Shown in pieces: positions 32,926-45,774 of a stretch of 64,000 nt of DNA (positions within the stretch are counted from its first letter, which is position 1; each line of letters starts with the position of its first letter). The DNA is from Siniperca chuatsi (lineage: Eukaryota > Chordata > Actinopteri > Centrarchiformes > Sinipercidae), in NCBI RefSeq assembly GCF_020085105.1, contig NC_058051.1:26400955-26464954 (forward strand), given 5' to 3'. A program made the position numbers and the translations under genes. The notes under the pieces are model-generated. The model had not been told where the DNA came from. It saw nothing but the letters and a program-made list of their open reading frames with translations, and did no database searches.

Positions 32926-33719
32926 GGATTTCAGGGTCTCTGTAATGATATGATATGATGATACAGTATGCCACAAGTCTTAACCAGTGTTGTACAGTTA
33001 ATATGGTGACATGAGCTCCTGTCTGTAGTTTGCATGGCCATATTAACTTGAGGGCTTTGGGGGTGAAAATTAGCTGCTGGGCCCCTGTTAACCCCTGTCT
33101 TTTCATTCTCTGTGCATTGTGTACAGTATTCCTGTGCTGGAACATTACATGGTCCCAGGTTTACTGTGTGGTAATTTAAACAAAACATTTTTTTTTTAGA
33201 ATGTGCCCCATGTATGCACAGATCAGCTGAAATGATGGTCTTAAAACTAGATTTTCATACATGGACCCTCCTCAAGACAAGGCCTCAAGATCAGATAATA
33301 AAGCAGGACCTTAACATGTCAGTTAATATTGTACTTTAGTAGTGTATATTCCCAAATACAATTACAGTTTATCAAATTGCAACAAACCAGTTGCCACAAC
33401 GCGCAACAAATAAAAAATAAAAAAGTCAACGCTTGAATGAATTCATGATCTGACGCTTTTATTCTGAAAGAATAGGACCGGAAGTTTGTATATGTATCTT
33501 GGAACATGCGCACTTCCATGGGAACCTGACGTAAAATTGAAAGTCTTGGTGTTAGCCCGCTATTTGAATGTTTCAGCTAACATGTGAATTATAATTCTTT
33601 TATATAATATATGCTGTAATACTAGCTAGCCAAAAGCAAACACTGTATGGCTAACTTATATTGACTAAGGCCGTACGCAGAAAATGCTTCACGATCACGT
33701 TAACGCTAACGTTAGCTAG

Positions 33720-33915
33720 CTAAACTGAGAAAAAGTAGATTTATAGCTAACGTTAGCTGGCTAACGTTGCCGACCTAAGTAGCTGTTGTTGTCAACATCA
33801 ACATCTAACGTTAAAGCTCACAGGAAACTCCGACACACCGAGTTATGCTAGATTTAATCTATTCCAGTGTCGTAGCTACTAAATTGAGAAAAAGTAGATT
33901 TATAGCTAGCGTTAG
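33720..33915 (+). promoter_or_regulatory. Promoter-proximal duplicated 37-bp block upstream of the RING-PHD gene
   Basis: Copies at 33720-33756 and 33879-33915 share GAGAAAAAGTAGATTTATAG and differ at only two of 37 positions. GCTAACGTTAGC palindromes flank and overlap them (33706-33717, 33746-33757). The second copy ends 66 bp before the start codon at 33982, so the pair brackets the probable transcription start. Confidence 0.6.
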
Positions 33916-33981
33916 TTTAGAGACTCTTCATTTCGATCTTATATTATCATCTACGCTTTCTTGTCCAGTAATATTTAAACC

Positions 33982-36966
33982 ATGGATGAGTTTATTGTGT
34001 TAAACACAGAAGGTGGAGAGGGCGCAGATTTCACATCAGATTCAAATAAATGCTATATCTGCCTGAGCCCCTTTGAAAAGCAAGCAGTGGCCTCTCTGGA
34101 GAACTGCCAGCATGTCTTTTGCCTTGAATGTATTCTCCAATGGTCCCAGGTAAACATACACTTCACCTGTCACTCCTGTCTAGCAAACATAACCAGTAAA
34201 AGTACCAAAAGTAATCATTATGCAGAATGGCACATTTCAGAATAATGTATATCATAATATTGTATTATAATTATTCATGCTTTAATTTGTACATCGGTTT
34301 AATGTTGCAGCTGTTAAAGGTGGGGCTAGTTTTAATTATTTTATATGCTGCTGGGTAGGTCGTGAATTTGTGATCACAAAGTCTTAACCTATATAAAATA
34401 ATACATCATAATTTATTTGTTGATTATATTTTGCAGTATTAATCTGAATCTTAAAAGTAATTAGTAACTAAAGCTATCAAATAAATGTAGTGGAGTAGAA
34501 GTAGAAAGTAGCAGAAAATGGAAATACTCAAGTAAAGTACAAGTACCTCAAAATTGTGCGTTAGTACAGCACTTGAGTAAATGTGCTTTCTTAAATTCTG
34601 CCAGTAAGGTGTTATATATCCACTTTGGCAGATACTTGCAAGATATACATCAATGTCTAGAAACAAGTTGATTTGTGTTTCAAAGCAACTGTAATTATCC
34701 CACCGTAAGGGCTCAGTGCTTTAAGAAAAAGGTTTAAAGACACAGTAGTAGATGCAGTGACATGTGAACATTGTTTAACATCTTTCAGAATGCATTTGAG
34801 ATTTGAGACAGAAAGGTATTCAGCTTTTTTTTTTTGTTTATCTGTTATCACTTGCGTCATCTGTCAAGCAAAAACTAAACATCTGCTTTCTGCTTCTCAA
34901 ACGTGAAGATGTGCTGTTTTTCTCTGTTTTATGACATAAAGAAAATATATTTGTGTTTTAGACTGTTGGTCAGACATAACAAGTAATCTTAAGATGTCAC
35001 CTTGGGCTTTTCTGACATTTTGTGTGCACAACCGTTAATGGATTAATCATCCGATGCGTTACATTACAGCACAGAATGAGAATCAAATTCTAAAGCACTA
35101 TTATGTCTAAGCTAAGCTGCATGAGAAACCAAGAGACTTTTTTTTTTTTTTTTTGTTGAAATTGAAACATTGTGTTGCTCTGTCTTGAATCCCAGACAGC
35201 CAACACTTGCCCGGTGGATCGGAGCAGTTTCGCTTTCATCCACCAGAGACGGTGTACTGGAGGGGACATTCAAAAGAAGGTAATCATTTGCAGTGTGCTG
35301 AAGGAAGCTTTCTGCCAAGTTTTTGGAAATATACTGTATGTGGACAGTGTTGAGGGGTGGGGTGCTGAACTGTTTGTGCTGCTGCAGATAAAAGTGAAGA
35401 CGCAGAAAAAGGATGATGATGAAGAGGAGGGGAGCAATGCTGTTGTCTGCGAAGAATGTGGACGCAGCAACCGCAGGCACCAGCTGCTGGTGTGCATACA
35501 GTGTGATTCAGGGTAAGGCATTACACTGCACAAGGTTACACACTTAATTTTTTCAGCACGTTTTGTCATGATTCCACCATCAGATGCTCTTACTTTGGTC
35601 TTTAATGTTCAGTACATACATATTTTAGTCAAAGCAGTAGCATTATATTGAGTACAATAGAGAGTTACACTTGACTGACCTTTTTTCCACTGATGTTTTA
35701 TATCACTGAAACACCTACAAACTCTTGTTGGAGCTGCTGGAAATACAGGTTAAAGGTACTTAATCGCAGAACTGCGGTTGTACTTATTGTTACAGGTATC
35801 ATATGGACTGCTTGACACCATCATTAAACACAGGCCCTGAAGGTGACTGGATTTGTCCTGAATGTGCGGTCACTCCTCAGCATACAGGTAAAGCTGTGTA
35901 GTTAACTAAGTAGGTGCCTGTCACCCGAATACACGCACATTATCTTGTGTTTTTAACTTACTTGTGTTATTATTTTTGTATTGTAGCCCTTCTTTGAAGG
36001 ACCACACTGGTGTTTTGAGCCCATTAAATAAAAATCATTTATATTTCACATTACTGCCAACCACTTTCCAAAGCGTATAGTACCTGATGAATGTGTCTTC
36101 CAGATAGCCACTGGTTTTAGTTCATGTAAATAAAGTATGGCAGTCAATGTTAAAAAAAATAAAATGACATAAAACAAGCAAACAAAAAAAATGTTTAGTG
36201 TTATGGCATACTGTGAGAATATTGATTTTTATACCACACTGGCATGAACTGACACTACAATAATAATAGACTTTATTTATAGCACGTTTCAAAACAAAGT
36301 GCTTTACATGGTTGAACCAGGATTACAACATTTCAGGACTGCAATAAGGCAAATAAAATAAAAAAATAATACAAACATAAAATGGAAGAAAAAAAACAAC
36401 AATAATATAAGATAAAAAACAATAACAATAATACACTAGTAGCTGCCTGCAAGAATCAATTCATCCATACTATAGATCAGATATAGCAACATTTCTAAAT
36501 TGCTCTCTGTTTGGAAGTCTGAAAAGGAAGTAGTGCACGACTGCCTGTAGTCTCTCTCGGCTGCTGTAAGATAGACTGTAACATCCAGAAATAGATAATA
36601 ATAGATAATAATAATACAATTCTTTAAAGTTGCAGTGAGACAACATAACATAGGGACTATACCAAAAGTGGCCAAAGTAGTTCAGTGACAGTTGACAATA
36701 GGAGGTAATTTATCTGGTTTATTAAAACCTGACTAATATTATTTGATTTGTAAATAATGATTACATTTCATCTTTCTATTATAACCAGGTTATATATATG
36801 TTCCTATATATAATTTAGTTACTTATAATTCTGTAAATGCTTGTATTATTTGATCATTTTGAATAATTCCTTGCTCTTATAATGATACTGATACTCACTG
36901 TGTGATGGAGGGTCTAATGTCAGAGCTAAATACACAACCACCCAGACCCTCCACTGTCCAGGTACT

Positions 36967-37015
<49 letters not shown>

Positions 37016-40000
37016 TAACAACATCAACACACTTCTGCAATATGATTTTCTGAATTGTACTATTTTGTTTTTCTTTTAATCTCATTATTACTTGGAGCTT
37101 TGGCGATATTGTCTTTGTTACACTCATGCCAATAAAGCATATTGAATTGAATTGAAATTTTGATGTAGTTTTTCTTTTTGTGAAATTGTCCCTGTACAGA
37201 CGGCTTCATGGTGGAGGAGGAGATCAGTGATGGAGAACTAATGGACCTCCTAGCCGAAATAGGTGAAACTGCATCTACCAGCAGTCGCCTTCGGCCGTCC
37301 ACCACAAATCATCGCAGCAGCACCATTGAACGACGACACAGCCAGAGGATCCAGAGCAGAGCCAGCGGCGATCCTAATCCTCGCCCCCAAACCTCCTGGG
37401 TCAGTTCAACATTACACAGAGAGAGTGTCATCTGTTTATCTACCAAACGGCGTGAGGTGAAAATGCAGAGGTCCCCACTTTCAGTATGTTATAATTTGTC
37501 GTTAATGTGTGCATCAAGTGACAAGCTCATTTTGACTTTACAAGATGTGCACAATACTGGAGTTAATGTGTACAAGAAGCACAGTATGTCTCTAAAGTAG
37601 ACAGTTAGTGCTCAACAGTATGACCAAAATATGACAAAATTTTAACATGATTGCCAGTATGATGTTATTTGACAATATTATATCTTCTAATATAAAATTC
37701 ATGCTAAATACTAGCCCCGGCTTGTTCCTGTCATGTATCACCATTACATTCGAGTCACAGAAGTAAGCATCCTTTTTTCTGTAAAATATATACCAGGTGA
37801 TTTTTGAAAAACCAAGAAAGTCGTTTAACAACTCTTACCGTTGTCCTCAGAGACTCTTCTAACCAACCTGGATGAAGAAATATTCTCTTTGCTGCATGAA
37901 AACGAGATGTTTAACCAGTTTCTTATGTTGCAACTTTGTTTCCTGCCAGAAATGACATACCTGCTAGCTCATTTTGTGTGACACAAGGAAAATATAAATA
38001 CATTATTCTTTTATGATATAAAATAATAGAAAGTAACATCAATATAGACAAATATTACCAATAATGAGACGTTTTTAATTATATAAATTGTGCAAGGACA
38101 TTTCCGTCTACCAATTTTTGTTTGGATTAGGAAACCGAGTCGCAACTGGGGAAACGGGTTAAACATCTCTCTTATCGTGCAGCAAATGGCACATGTTTTC
38201 ATCCAAATGGTTAGAAGAGTCTTTGAGGATTCTGGAAATACCTTCAGAACTGCGGTAAGAGCTATTCAGCTACTTTCTGGGCTTTTCAAAGATAATTGGG
38301 TATTAATTTATTTAGAAGAACAGATGCTTAGCTCTTTTAGTTGAAACAGCAACCGATGAGTTCACTTCAGTTTCTTCATTTAGATTGTTGACTCTCAAAA
38401 TTCCTTCAAATAAATAAAACAAAATATGCCGTAAATCACCTAAGATCAATCAAATACAGTAAGTGAAATTCATACGTTTCATTTAGAACATAAAGACTGA
38501 ACGGTAAGAAAAATTTAAATTAAAACCTTTGATTTATGGGAAATATGTGAACCCTGTGTATCTCATCAAAAAGAAAAATGCAAAACATTAAAATTTAATG
38601 TATTCCATTAACTTTACCCTGCACGTTATTCATTTAAGTAACCTCAAGTATGCAACCAACCAAGTACGTAGGGCAAAGCAGAATTCTTCACACACAGACT
38701 GTGGTTTCATTCCTTTTACAGATTGTGTGCCAGACAGTCCTGTACGGGCATCGCTGTGGCATTTCACCACATTTCCTGCTTTGCTTACATGTGCTGTTAG
38801 CAGTGATACTGTAACAGCTGCAGGTGTTTGTGGTTATACTGTCTGAAACAAGCGTTTTGGCCCTCTTGAGTTCATCTGTGTGTTTCTGCTTGTGTAGACA
38901 TTGGTTGTGATTTCTGATATACCTGTTCTTGAAGCAGGGGGCAGATAGCCTGGGTTCCCTGTTTTCATTGCCTTTGAGAGGCTTGTATCATCTTCTTCAG
39001 AGCTCTTGGTACTCTTTTACAGATTTTAAATTTAGAAAAGAGAGAACTGATATTGGATCGTGAATCAGTATCGGTATCAGATACCCTGAGTTTAGGTATC
39101 TGTATGTCAAAATATTCTGTCTTTTAAAGAAGACCTTAAAAATGTCTGGTGTATTGGCATCTTTCCATTCTTTGAGTTCAGTTCAGTTTACATCTTTGCT
39201 ATCTCACAAAAGGAGATTCTTTTTGCAGCATGGCAGCATATAAAACATAAAGACAATAAACACACAATTGAAGACATTAAAAGTACTGGTACTATACACA
39301 CAATACAGAATACAATAAAAAGTTTTAAGTAATGAAAGAAAAGAAAAGTTGCAACAATAAGAAGAGGGATAAGATAAAGTGCTAAGAGGAGGTTTATGGT
39401 GCATTATTACAATTAAGAGTTTATTGTACATGTTGTAATACATTTTGTAAACCTGTATCCAAGGGGGAGCATGCCAGATTCCTTAAAGAGAGGATGGAGC
39501 CGAATTTTCTAAAATGGATTTAGCTTTCATTCTTTCTCATGAAATGGTGTTTGTTTCTTTCAAAACACAGAATTCACATTATATTGTAAATTTGTGTACA
39601 TTTTATCAATGGGAACTTGAAATCTTTACTATATACGAAGACAAAATTCAGTTGATGGCAGTTCTACAAAAATGCACACATTGATGTGAATATACTGGTA
39701 AATAAGGCACCATCCAACCACATCATCAGGTGTCGCTTTCCGTGTTTTGCTTCTGATCTGTAAAAGACAACCTTCTGTAACATTGGTGTTAATCTCTATA
39801 AATGATCTTTTTTTTTTTTGTTCTTGTTTCTCAGCATGTACCTAAATACTTGTTACTGGCATCAAAGCCTGCAGCTACAACAGATGAAGTAGCTGCACTT
39901 GATCACAGTGATACCAGCAATGCTACAGTCAGTAAGTCAGTAACTGTCAGTCAACTTCCCCACAGCTTCAAGAGCCTGTCCATCCTTTGATAGTTAACAT

Positions 40001-40060
40001 TATCTGTTTTGGTGTTTCACAGAGTTAAACACAAGAAAAAGAAGGAAGCGTGCAGCTTGA
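33982..40060 (+). CDS. Short RING + PHD finger protein, PHRF1-like (7 exons, 267 aa)
   Basis: Exons 33982-34149, 35196-35279, 35388-35512, 35796-35887, 37200-37399, 39835-39931 and 40023-40060 total 804 nt in frame. Residues 24-64 are a RING finger with ligands C24, C27, C42, H44, C47, C50, C61 and D64 (a C3HC3D form, CPVD as in PHRF1). Residues 105-149 are a complete C4HC3 PHD finger (C105, C108, C120, C123, H128, C131, C146, C149) with W144 before the last pair. Between them is an acidic DDDEEEGS stretch. After the PHD comes [20 protein letters not shown] and SRLRPSTTN, matching the segment after the PHD in PHRF1, and a basic tail TRKRRKRAA that may be a nuclear signal. PHRF1 (about 1650 aa in human) binds RNA polymerase II and ubiquitinates TGIF; this gene has only its first sixth and stops cleanly. 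Probably an E3 ligase/histone reader; function not known. Confidence 0.9.
34185..34600. mobile_element. GTGGTGGAA-family element lacking its left end (RING-PHD intron 1)
   Basis: Starts TAAAAGTACCAAAAGTAATC and ends CACTTGAGTAAATGTGCTTT. Shares ATTATGCAGAATGGCACATT and GTAGCAGAAAATGGAAATAC with the copy at 14060-14556. A TAATCGATTA-type fragment follows at 34945-35085. Confidence 0.65.
36257..36445. repeat. LINE/SINE tail-like repeat (RING-PHD intron 4)
   Basis: AATAATAGACTTTATTTATA and GCACGTTTCAAAACAAAGTG then CTTTACATGG is a very common teleost retroposon end. AATAATA-rich sequence follows. Confidence 0.6.
36967..37160. repeat. (CA)n microsatellite followed by a LINE 3' end
   Basis: About 22 CA units at 36967-37010. 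37085-37160 reads TTACTTGGAGCTTTGGCGAT and CATGCCAATAAAGCATATTG then AATTGAATTGAA, the recurrent 3' end of a fish LINE family, only 40 nt before coding exon 5. Confidence 0.75.
37400..39834. other. RING-PHD intron 5 with a minus-strand LINE 3' tail at 39176-39450
   Basis: 39176-39260 (GAGTTCAGTTCAGTTTACAT, AAAGGAGATTCTTTTTGCAG) is the same LINE tail as at 26512-26640, in the same orientation. The rest is AT-rich with no recognised exon; an in-frame stretch after CCTCAG at 37850 has no PHRF1 resemblance. Confidence 0.6.
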
Positions 40061-40960
40061 GCTTCTGACACCAAGAGGAGTAGACGTTGGAAGATGGTGT
40101 GTGTCGTCGCTGCCTGAGAAATGTCACAGCAGATTAAGGTGCTCCTGTCAGAAATGACCACATGGTGGCAGCACTGTGTTAACAGTTGGAGTTGTTGAGT
40201 TTCAGGCATAAACATTATAGCTGCTTTTCCACCAGGAACTTTTATCCCCAGGAACTACTTTTTAAGGAACTAAAAAGTTCCTTCAGCCCACTGTTGTGTG
40301 CATTTCCACCGCAGTCTAAAGACCAGTGAAGATTTGGCAAATTACACCCATTACACCTGTTTTAAATACTGAGCTAACTGGTGTATAATGGTGAAATTGA
40401 GAGCCACTACTTCCTTAGAGCTTTGTAATATTAGAATATGGTAACACAAGCATAAACATTATGTGTCTTTTTATATATATATAGTAGTATATACTTGTTT
40501 TCAGATATAAGAATAGCCACTATACACACATTTAGTTCCACAACTATTTATTAATCTGCAGAAATATAAATATGCAAAATACAGTGTTTGTGTGCTTCAG
40601 CAGGAGACATGGGACGAGGCCTGCTGGTGGTCGCAGGAGTAAACACACTGGTCTGCAGCCTACAGTTCACTTTACCCGTCCGTTTCATCTGAAAAACACA
40701 GTGGGGAAAAAATAAACGTTGTGTCTCACTGCAACGACATTAACAAGATATCATTTTGTATGATCCCAGCCATGTGAGGGAACTGACCAAACTTGTGTGC
40801 TGGTGCTTTTCTGTTTCTTTTTACAGTGATGTTGTTTGCTGTGCTTTGTAAAAACTATTGTTGAATGTTTTTGTTTTTACTTTTGGCATTATTCTGTACT
40901 TGTCTTACTGTCAATAAATCCCATAAAAAGACCAAAACCAACAATGCATCCGCCTCTCAA
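40061..40960 (+). other. 3' UTR of the RING-PHD gene with a repeat and AATAAA at 40913
   Basis: 40216-40335 (CCAGGAACTTTTATCCCCAG, AACTAAAAAGTTCCTTCAGC, CATTTCCACCG) is a widespread fish repeat. AATAAA at 40913-40918, 850 nt after the stop codon, is the likely poly(A) signal. Extent of the UTR is inferred. Confidence 0.5.
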
Positions 40961-41544
40961 TACTTTATGACTTCTCTACCCTGTCTGTAGCATTCAGCCC
41001 AAAGCCCATTGGTTCTTACTGAAGACATAAATCTTTAAATTAAACTTTACATTTATGACCCATTTAAAAAAAACATTAGTAAACATTACTCAAACGAGTA
41101 AATAGTGCATTTATTTGTTTGATTATTGACAGTGTCGGATTAATACACATTGGGTGCTATAGGGAGTATTTAGGGCACCAGGATGGTGTATGTGGGATTG
41201 AGACAAACTTAACTACAGTGTGTGTGTTCATGTAAATGAAGTAACATATCACCCAGTGCAACAATGTGGCTCACCACCAACCACTACGACTAATGGAAAA
41301 CCTGCTGCAGCAGGAGGTACACTTGTTGTCCAATTAAATATAAACTTAATTAACTGCTTTGTAAAATGAATTCCTTCAAAGTAGTCTGCTTCTAATCTGC
41401 TGTGTAGGGAGAACTTTCATAATTTTTGGCAAATTAGAAGTGGAACACAAGCTTTTACATTAACATATCTTTTTCAATACTAAGTGTGAAACAAGACTAA
41501 GAGTCTACAGCCAAGCTAGTACAGCTCTGAGGCTGTACTTAGGC

Positions 41545-42165
41545 ACAGCGGTGCTTTGAGCTAAATGCTAACACCAGCATGCTAACTTTCTCACAATGCT
41601 AATGCTGATATGCTGATGTTTAGTAGATTTAGCAGGTGTCATGTTTACCATGTTCACCATTTTAGTTTAGCAATTTAGCATGCTAATATTAATTAGCACA
41701 AAGTACAGCTGATGCTGATAGGAATGTCATTAGCTTTGCAGAAATATGCTGATGGCGCTAGATGAGAAGTCGAGACCACTTCAGTTATTACAATTCATCC
41801 TGAGGGGAACATGAATGGCTGCATCAAATTTCATGGCAAACCATCTAACAGTAGTCGAGATATTTCACTCAAAACCGCAAATGTCAACCTAATGGTGGCA
41901 CTAGAGGAAAAGTCACAGGATCACCAAAGTGATTACAATACATCGTTTAGGAAGCGTGAATATTTGTACAAAATTTTGAGCCAATCCATCTAATAGATGT
42001 GGAGATATTTCACAGGATTACTGAAAAATAACTGATAAACTACTACTGATAAAAATCAGGGAATCACCAAAGTCAAGTTTCATCCTCTGGAGACTGTGAA
42101 TGTCTGTACAAAATTTCATGGCGATCCATCCAATAGTTGTGGAGATATGGGGGTAGACATAGAAG
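41545..42165. repeat. TTAGCATGCTAACATTTGC-type interspersed repeat, long copy
   Basis: Contains ATGCTAACACCAGCATGCTA, TGTTTACCATGTTCACCATT, AAAGTACAGCTGATGCTGAT, and then repeated TTTCATGGCAAACCATCTAA- and GTCACAGGATCACCAAAGT-type units about 110-130 nt apart. The family thus has an internal tandem organisation: the block ATTTCATGGC.ATCCATC.AA is found three times here. Other copies lie at 47090-47330 and 47770-48290. Confidence 0.7.
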
Positions 42166-43054
42166 GACCTTGGCCAAAAGACATATGCGAAGCAACTGGG
42201 GTGTCAGAGAATCAAAGACTTAGACTTCAATAGGAAGCAGCTCCTCTGCTCGTCTGCAGGATCCCCTCATCCCCCAATCGCTTAGCAACACCAGCCTCAG
42301 TGATTTCTCAGGGTCTCGTCCAGCCGTTCCCGAGAGGAGTCTGCCTCAATCAGACACACTCTGTTGTTTCTGGTTGTCTGATATGAAATCCAGCCTTTAA
42401 TGTCCAATAGCATCATGTGTTGGAATAGACACTTTAAAATCTGAACTAGTTTGTGAGAAATACAATAAAAAAGACTAATGTGACATCGAGAAATCATTCC
42501 AACAAAATAACTTGCTGAACCGTTACATCTGCTCAGTGTGATCCCTGACATTACAGTTAAGGTATTATAGCTCATATGTATCCATGTTGATCCGTGTGTG
42601 TGTTGTGATTCAGTGGGCGGGCACTTAACAAGCCTGCAGCTCATCTTGCCCTACTTTTCCCCCAAAACAATGTGCACACGTTCACCTTCATTGGCCAGAC
42701 ATGTTTGCTGAGCAAAATGAAATGAAGAAAATGTCCAAGCTGAGACACCATAAGGTGTGTAAAACCAAGTGTACCCAAGAAAGCACTCTCAGTTTCTTGT
42801 TTGTTGGTTTACCCTTACTTAAGCAATTAGCTTAGGCTCACTGGAGATTTAAAGGCCATTTTAAAATACTGAATTGAATGAATCTTCTGGCTGATCTGAC
42901 CTTGTTTTTGGGGCTGTATAAAGAACTGTGGCCACTTGTGTTAATTAATATATGACTGATACCAAAAGTCACGTTTGATTCAGAAACCTTTTATATAAAA
43001 TTTCTAGGTATGACATTTGTAATTTTTTATTTTTAGCCACACTAGCAGCTTGGC

Positions 43055-43160
43055 TCTAAGAATGGCAATGTTGATGTGTCCACCACATTGTTCAAGACTG
43101 AAATATTTCCACAACTATTGGTTGGATTGCCAAGAAATTTTGTAGACACATGGGCCGCCT
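43055..43160. repeat. Fragment of the same repeat family as 41545-42165
   Basis: Contains ATATTTCCACAACTATTGGT and TGGATTGCCAAGAAATTTTG, the inverted counterpart of ATTTCATGGCAATCCATCCA. The flanking sequence is AT-rich, and 43255-43320 is ATT-rich low complexity. Confidence 0.55.
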
Positions 43161-43644
43161 GCTGCCCCCGTGTTCCTTCTCGACAACTGGCTACTACAGT
43201 TGTTATTGGCTCTGTTACTATTACCGTCATCATTATTTCTATAGCTGTCATTCCTATTATTATTAATTTATTAATATTAATATTACCACTACCATTACAT
43301 TATTACTATTTAAAAAAAATATAGGTGGTATTTGCATTATGCTTCCCATCTTTCCTATTTCATAATAAAGACCAACTAGAAAATGAATGCAATGAGTCAC
43401 AGGCGAGGGAGCATGTAGGATCTCCATTATCCAACAGCTAGCATCCAATCACAGGGACGTGTCAAGTACTAGCCTATCACTGCACAGTAGTAGCAGGCTT
43501 GACACAAAATGGGTGGGTGAAAAAATTACACGTTGATGACCAAATACCTCCAAAACTGACGACATTCACACGTTGTACTATGTCGTTTGTTTGATCAGTT
43601 ACAAAACCTGTATAAAGTGTAAAAAATTACAATTTGTGGTTTTC

Positions 43645-43825
43645 CAGGTGCTGGTAAGCACATTTTGATACATTTGAACAGAGCCAGGCTTTTCCCCCTT
43701 CTTTATGCTAAGCTAAGCTAATTGCCTCCTGGCTCTAGCTTCATATTTAAAGAACAGACATGAGAGTGGTATCGATCTTGTCTAAGTCAAGGCGTAAAAG
43801 TGAATAAGCGAAATATTTCTTAAAG
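43645..43825. mobile_element. Right-end fragment of a GCTTAGCTTAGC-family element
   Basis: Starts at GAACAGAGCCAGGCTTTTCC, passes GCTAAGCTAAGCTAATTGCC and ends near GAATAAGCGAAATATTTCTT. Matches the right arm of the element at 22637-23636. Confidence 0.7.
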
Positions 43826-44520
43826 GCCTTCTTTGTTATTGGTAAACAGGCTGATCTGGTTGAACAGGCTACATTGTTCTTTTGTTGATACAGCTTCAGC
43901 CAAATAATCTATTTTTCTGAAGATGTAAGCTGCTTTGCAGCTGTAATGATGTCAATTTCACTTTCAGCAGTCAACACCACAGTCGACCCTACATGACCCT
44001 TTGTTTCACCATTCATTAAACTCTACCATCCTTAAACCTGGTGGCGGGGATTTGGACTCCTTCTGGACATCTGAATATTTGATACTAGTCAAGCTGACAC
44101 AGTGAAACAGGCTTCCTGAGTACTTTCCTTTGTTTCTGTTCCAGCTGTTCCAGCTTTGACCCAGTGCTCACCCTATCCACTCTTTATGAGATCCTGTCAC
44201 TGTCTCCCTCACAGGAATCGCTGACAGGAACAACATACTGCAGCCTTTTGAAGAGCCGTCCAATGGATAAGGACCTGGGCCTTACACTAACACAACTGAC
44301 ACACAATGGAGCCAAAGTTAAAATTTCTAATGACTCGCTGCTCCAGAGAGAGTCTGTTTATTAGTACGGTATATAAAGATTTAGTGACGATAAAATGCAA
44401 TTGAGTGACTCTAAACCACATTCCATTCAAAAATACAGAATTTGTTGTGCTTCCATGCATGTGAAGCACCTAAATGTATTTTCTTCATCTAAGAAAAAAA
44501 CTATTTAAACCCAGATGAGG

Positions 44521-44938
44521 TTCTCTTTTGGGGAAATAGGCTTATTTGCTTTCTTGCCGGGAGTTAGATGAGAAGATCAATACCACTCTCATGTCTGTAT
44601 ACTAAATATGAAGCCAGAGCCAGGACGCGATTAGCTTAGCTGGAAGCAGATGAAAACAACTAGCCTGGCTCTGTCCAAAAGTTAAAACATATATTTAACA
44701 GCTTTTGTTTTTTCTTTTAGCGTTACAGCAAAAAAAAAAAAAAAAAAAATAGCGCTACTAGCATGGCTGTAGTTTTACCAGGCTAGCTGTTACCCCCTGC
44801 TTCCAGTCTTTACGCTAAGCTAAGCTAATTGCCTACTGGCTCTAGTTCATATTTAGCAGATATGAGAGTGGTATTGATCTTGTCATCTCTCAGAAAGAAA
44901 GTGAACTACAGTATTTCCCAAAATGCTGAACTATTCCT
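44521..44938. mobile_element. Complete short GCTTAGCTTAGC-family element with both arms
   Basis: Left arm GGGGAAATAGGCTTATTTGC, AGATGAGAAGATCAATACCA, GATTAGCTTAGC. Right arm AAGCTAAGCTAATTGCC, GAGAGTGGTATTGATCTTGT, TGCTGAACTATTCCTT. The arms are inverted repeats of about 170 nt around a short centre containing a 20-A run (about 44729-44749). Confidence 0.8.
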
Positions 44939-45456
44939 TTTTTTTCCCCCTGAAGAAGTCTGGAACTCTGTGAAATTAGCTCAAGAACAGCATTGTTTTC
45001 AGTTTCATGTCAATGCATTTGTGTTGTTCTTTTATACTTTTGAAGGGGTTTCATAGGTTCTGCATTTATGTAACATAATCTACTTATTAGAAGACCATGA
45101 AAACATATAGCTAAATGAAAAGCATGGAAATCCCCACCCCCCGAAGTTATTTTGCTGCAGCAGCAGTGATGCAGTGGAGCTGATGCTGGAAGGCGTATCA
45201 CCACCCAGGAGCGATGCTGAGAGCTGCAGAGGCAGAGAGGCACTTTGGCTGACACATTAGCTACACGGGCTAATGTGCATTGGCAGAGCTGCTAAATAAG
45301 TCAGCAGTGATGTTATGACTGCAAACAGCTTCTGGCAATGGGGGTTTCAAACTTAGAAAGGTCATGTGTCAAGGGCTTTTGGATGTTACCCAGTATGCAG
45401 AGCGAGAATATAATTTATTAAAATAAGTATTATTATCACAACATGCAGTATCCTTT

Positions 45457-45765
45457 AGTTCAGTGGTTCCCAATCACACAAAGCTATGTCCACTTGTGAC
45501 CCCTTGCCCCTGGTGGCATAACTCTACTGGTTATGACCAGTTTAACCAAAGATCTTGTTCTACAGTATTTGAATATTTTTAGAGGTATAATTGTACAGAA
45601 ATGCACTTGAAAAAAGATTAGAATAAAGTATAAAAAAAATAAACAAAATTTGGTGCAGCAGAAATAGTTTTTTTCTGCTTTCCTATCCAGTTCATCATCT
45701 TGTGGCCCCTCAGATTTGTCTTCCAACCCATTGTGGGGGTCCAGGTTGGGAATCACTACTTACTG
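45457..45765. mobile_element. CAGTGGTTCCCAA-type foldback repeat
   Basis: Left end TTCAGTGGTTCCCAATCACA. Right end GGTCCAGGTTGGGAATCACT, inverted. Same family as 29095-29332. Confidence 0.7.
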
Positions 45766-45774
45766 CTACTCTAA

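Larger units (their letters stand above)
31800..33590. other. Intergenic region between the divergent GPCR and RING-PHD genes
   Basis: Holds the LINE tail and the palindromic repeat listed separately. The small open frames here (60-110 codons) show no family resemblance. No pusl1-like coding sequence was recognised on either strand. Confidence 0.5.

Noticed and set aside
37850-37980. Possible extra exon of the RING-PHD gene after CCTCAG
   Set aside because: The translation does not resemble PHRF1, while direct joining of 37200-37399 to 39835-39931 keeps frame and fits the family.
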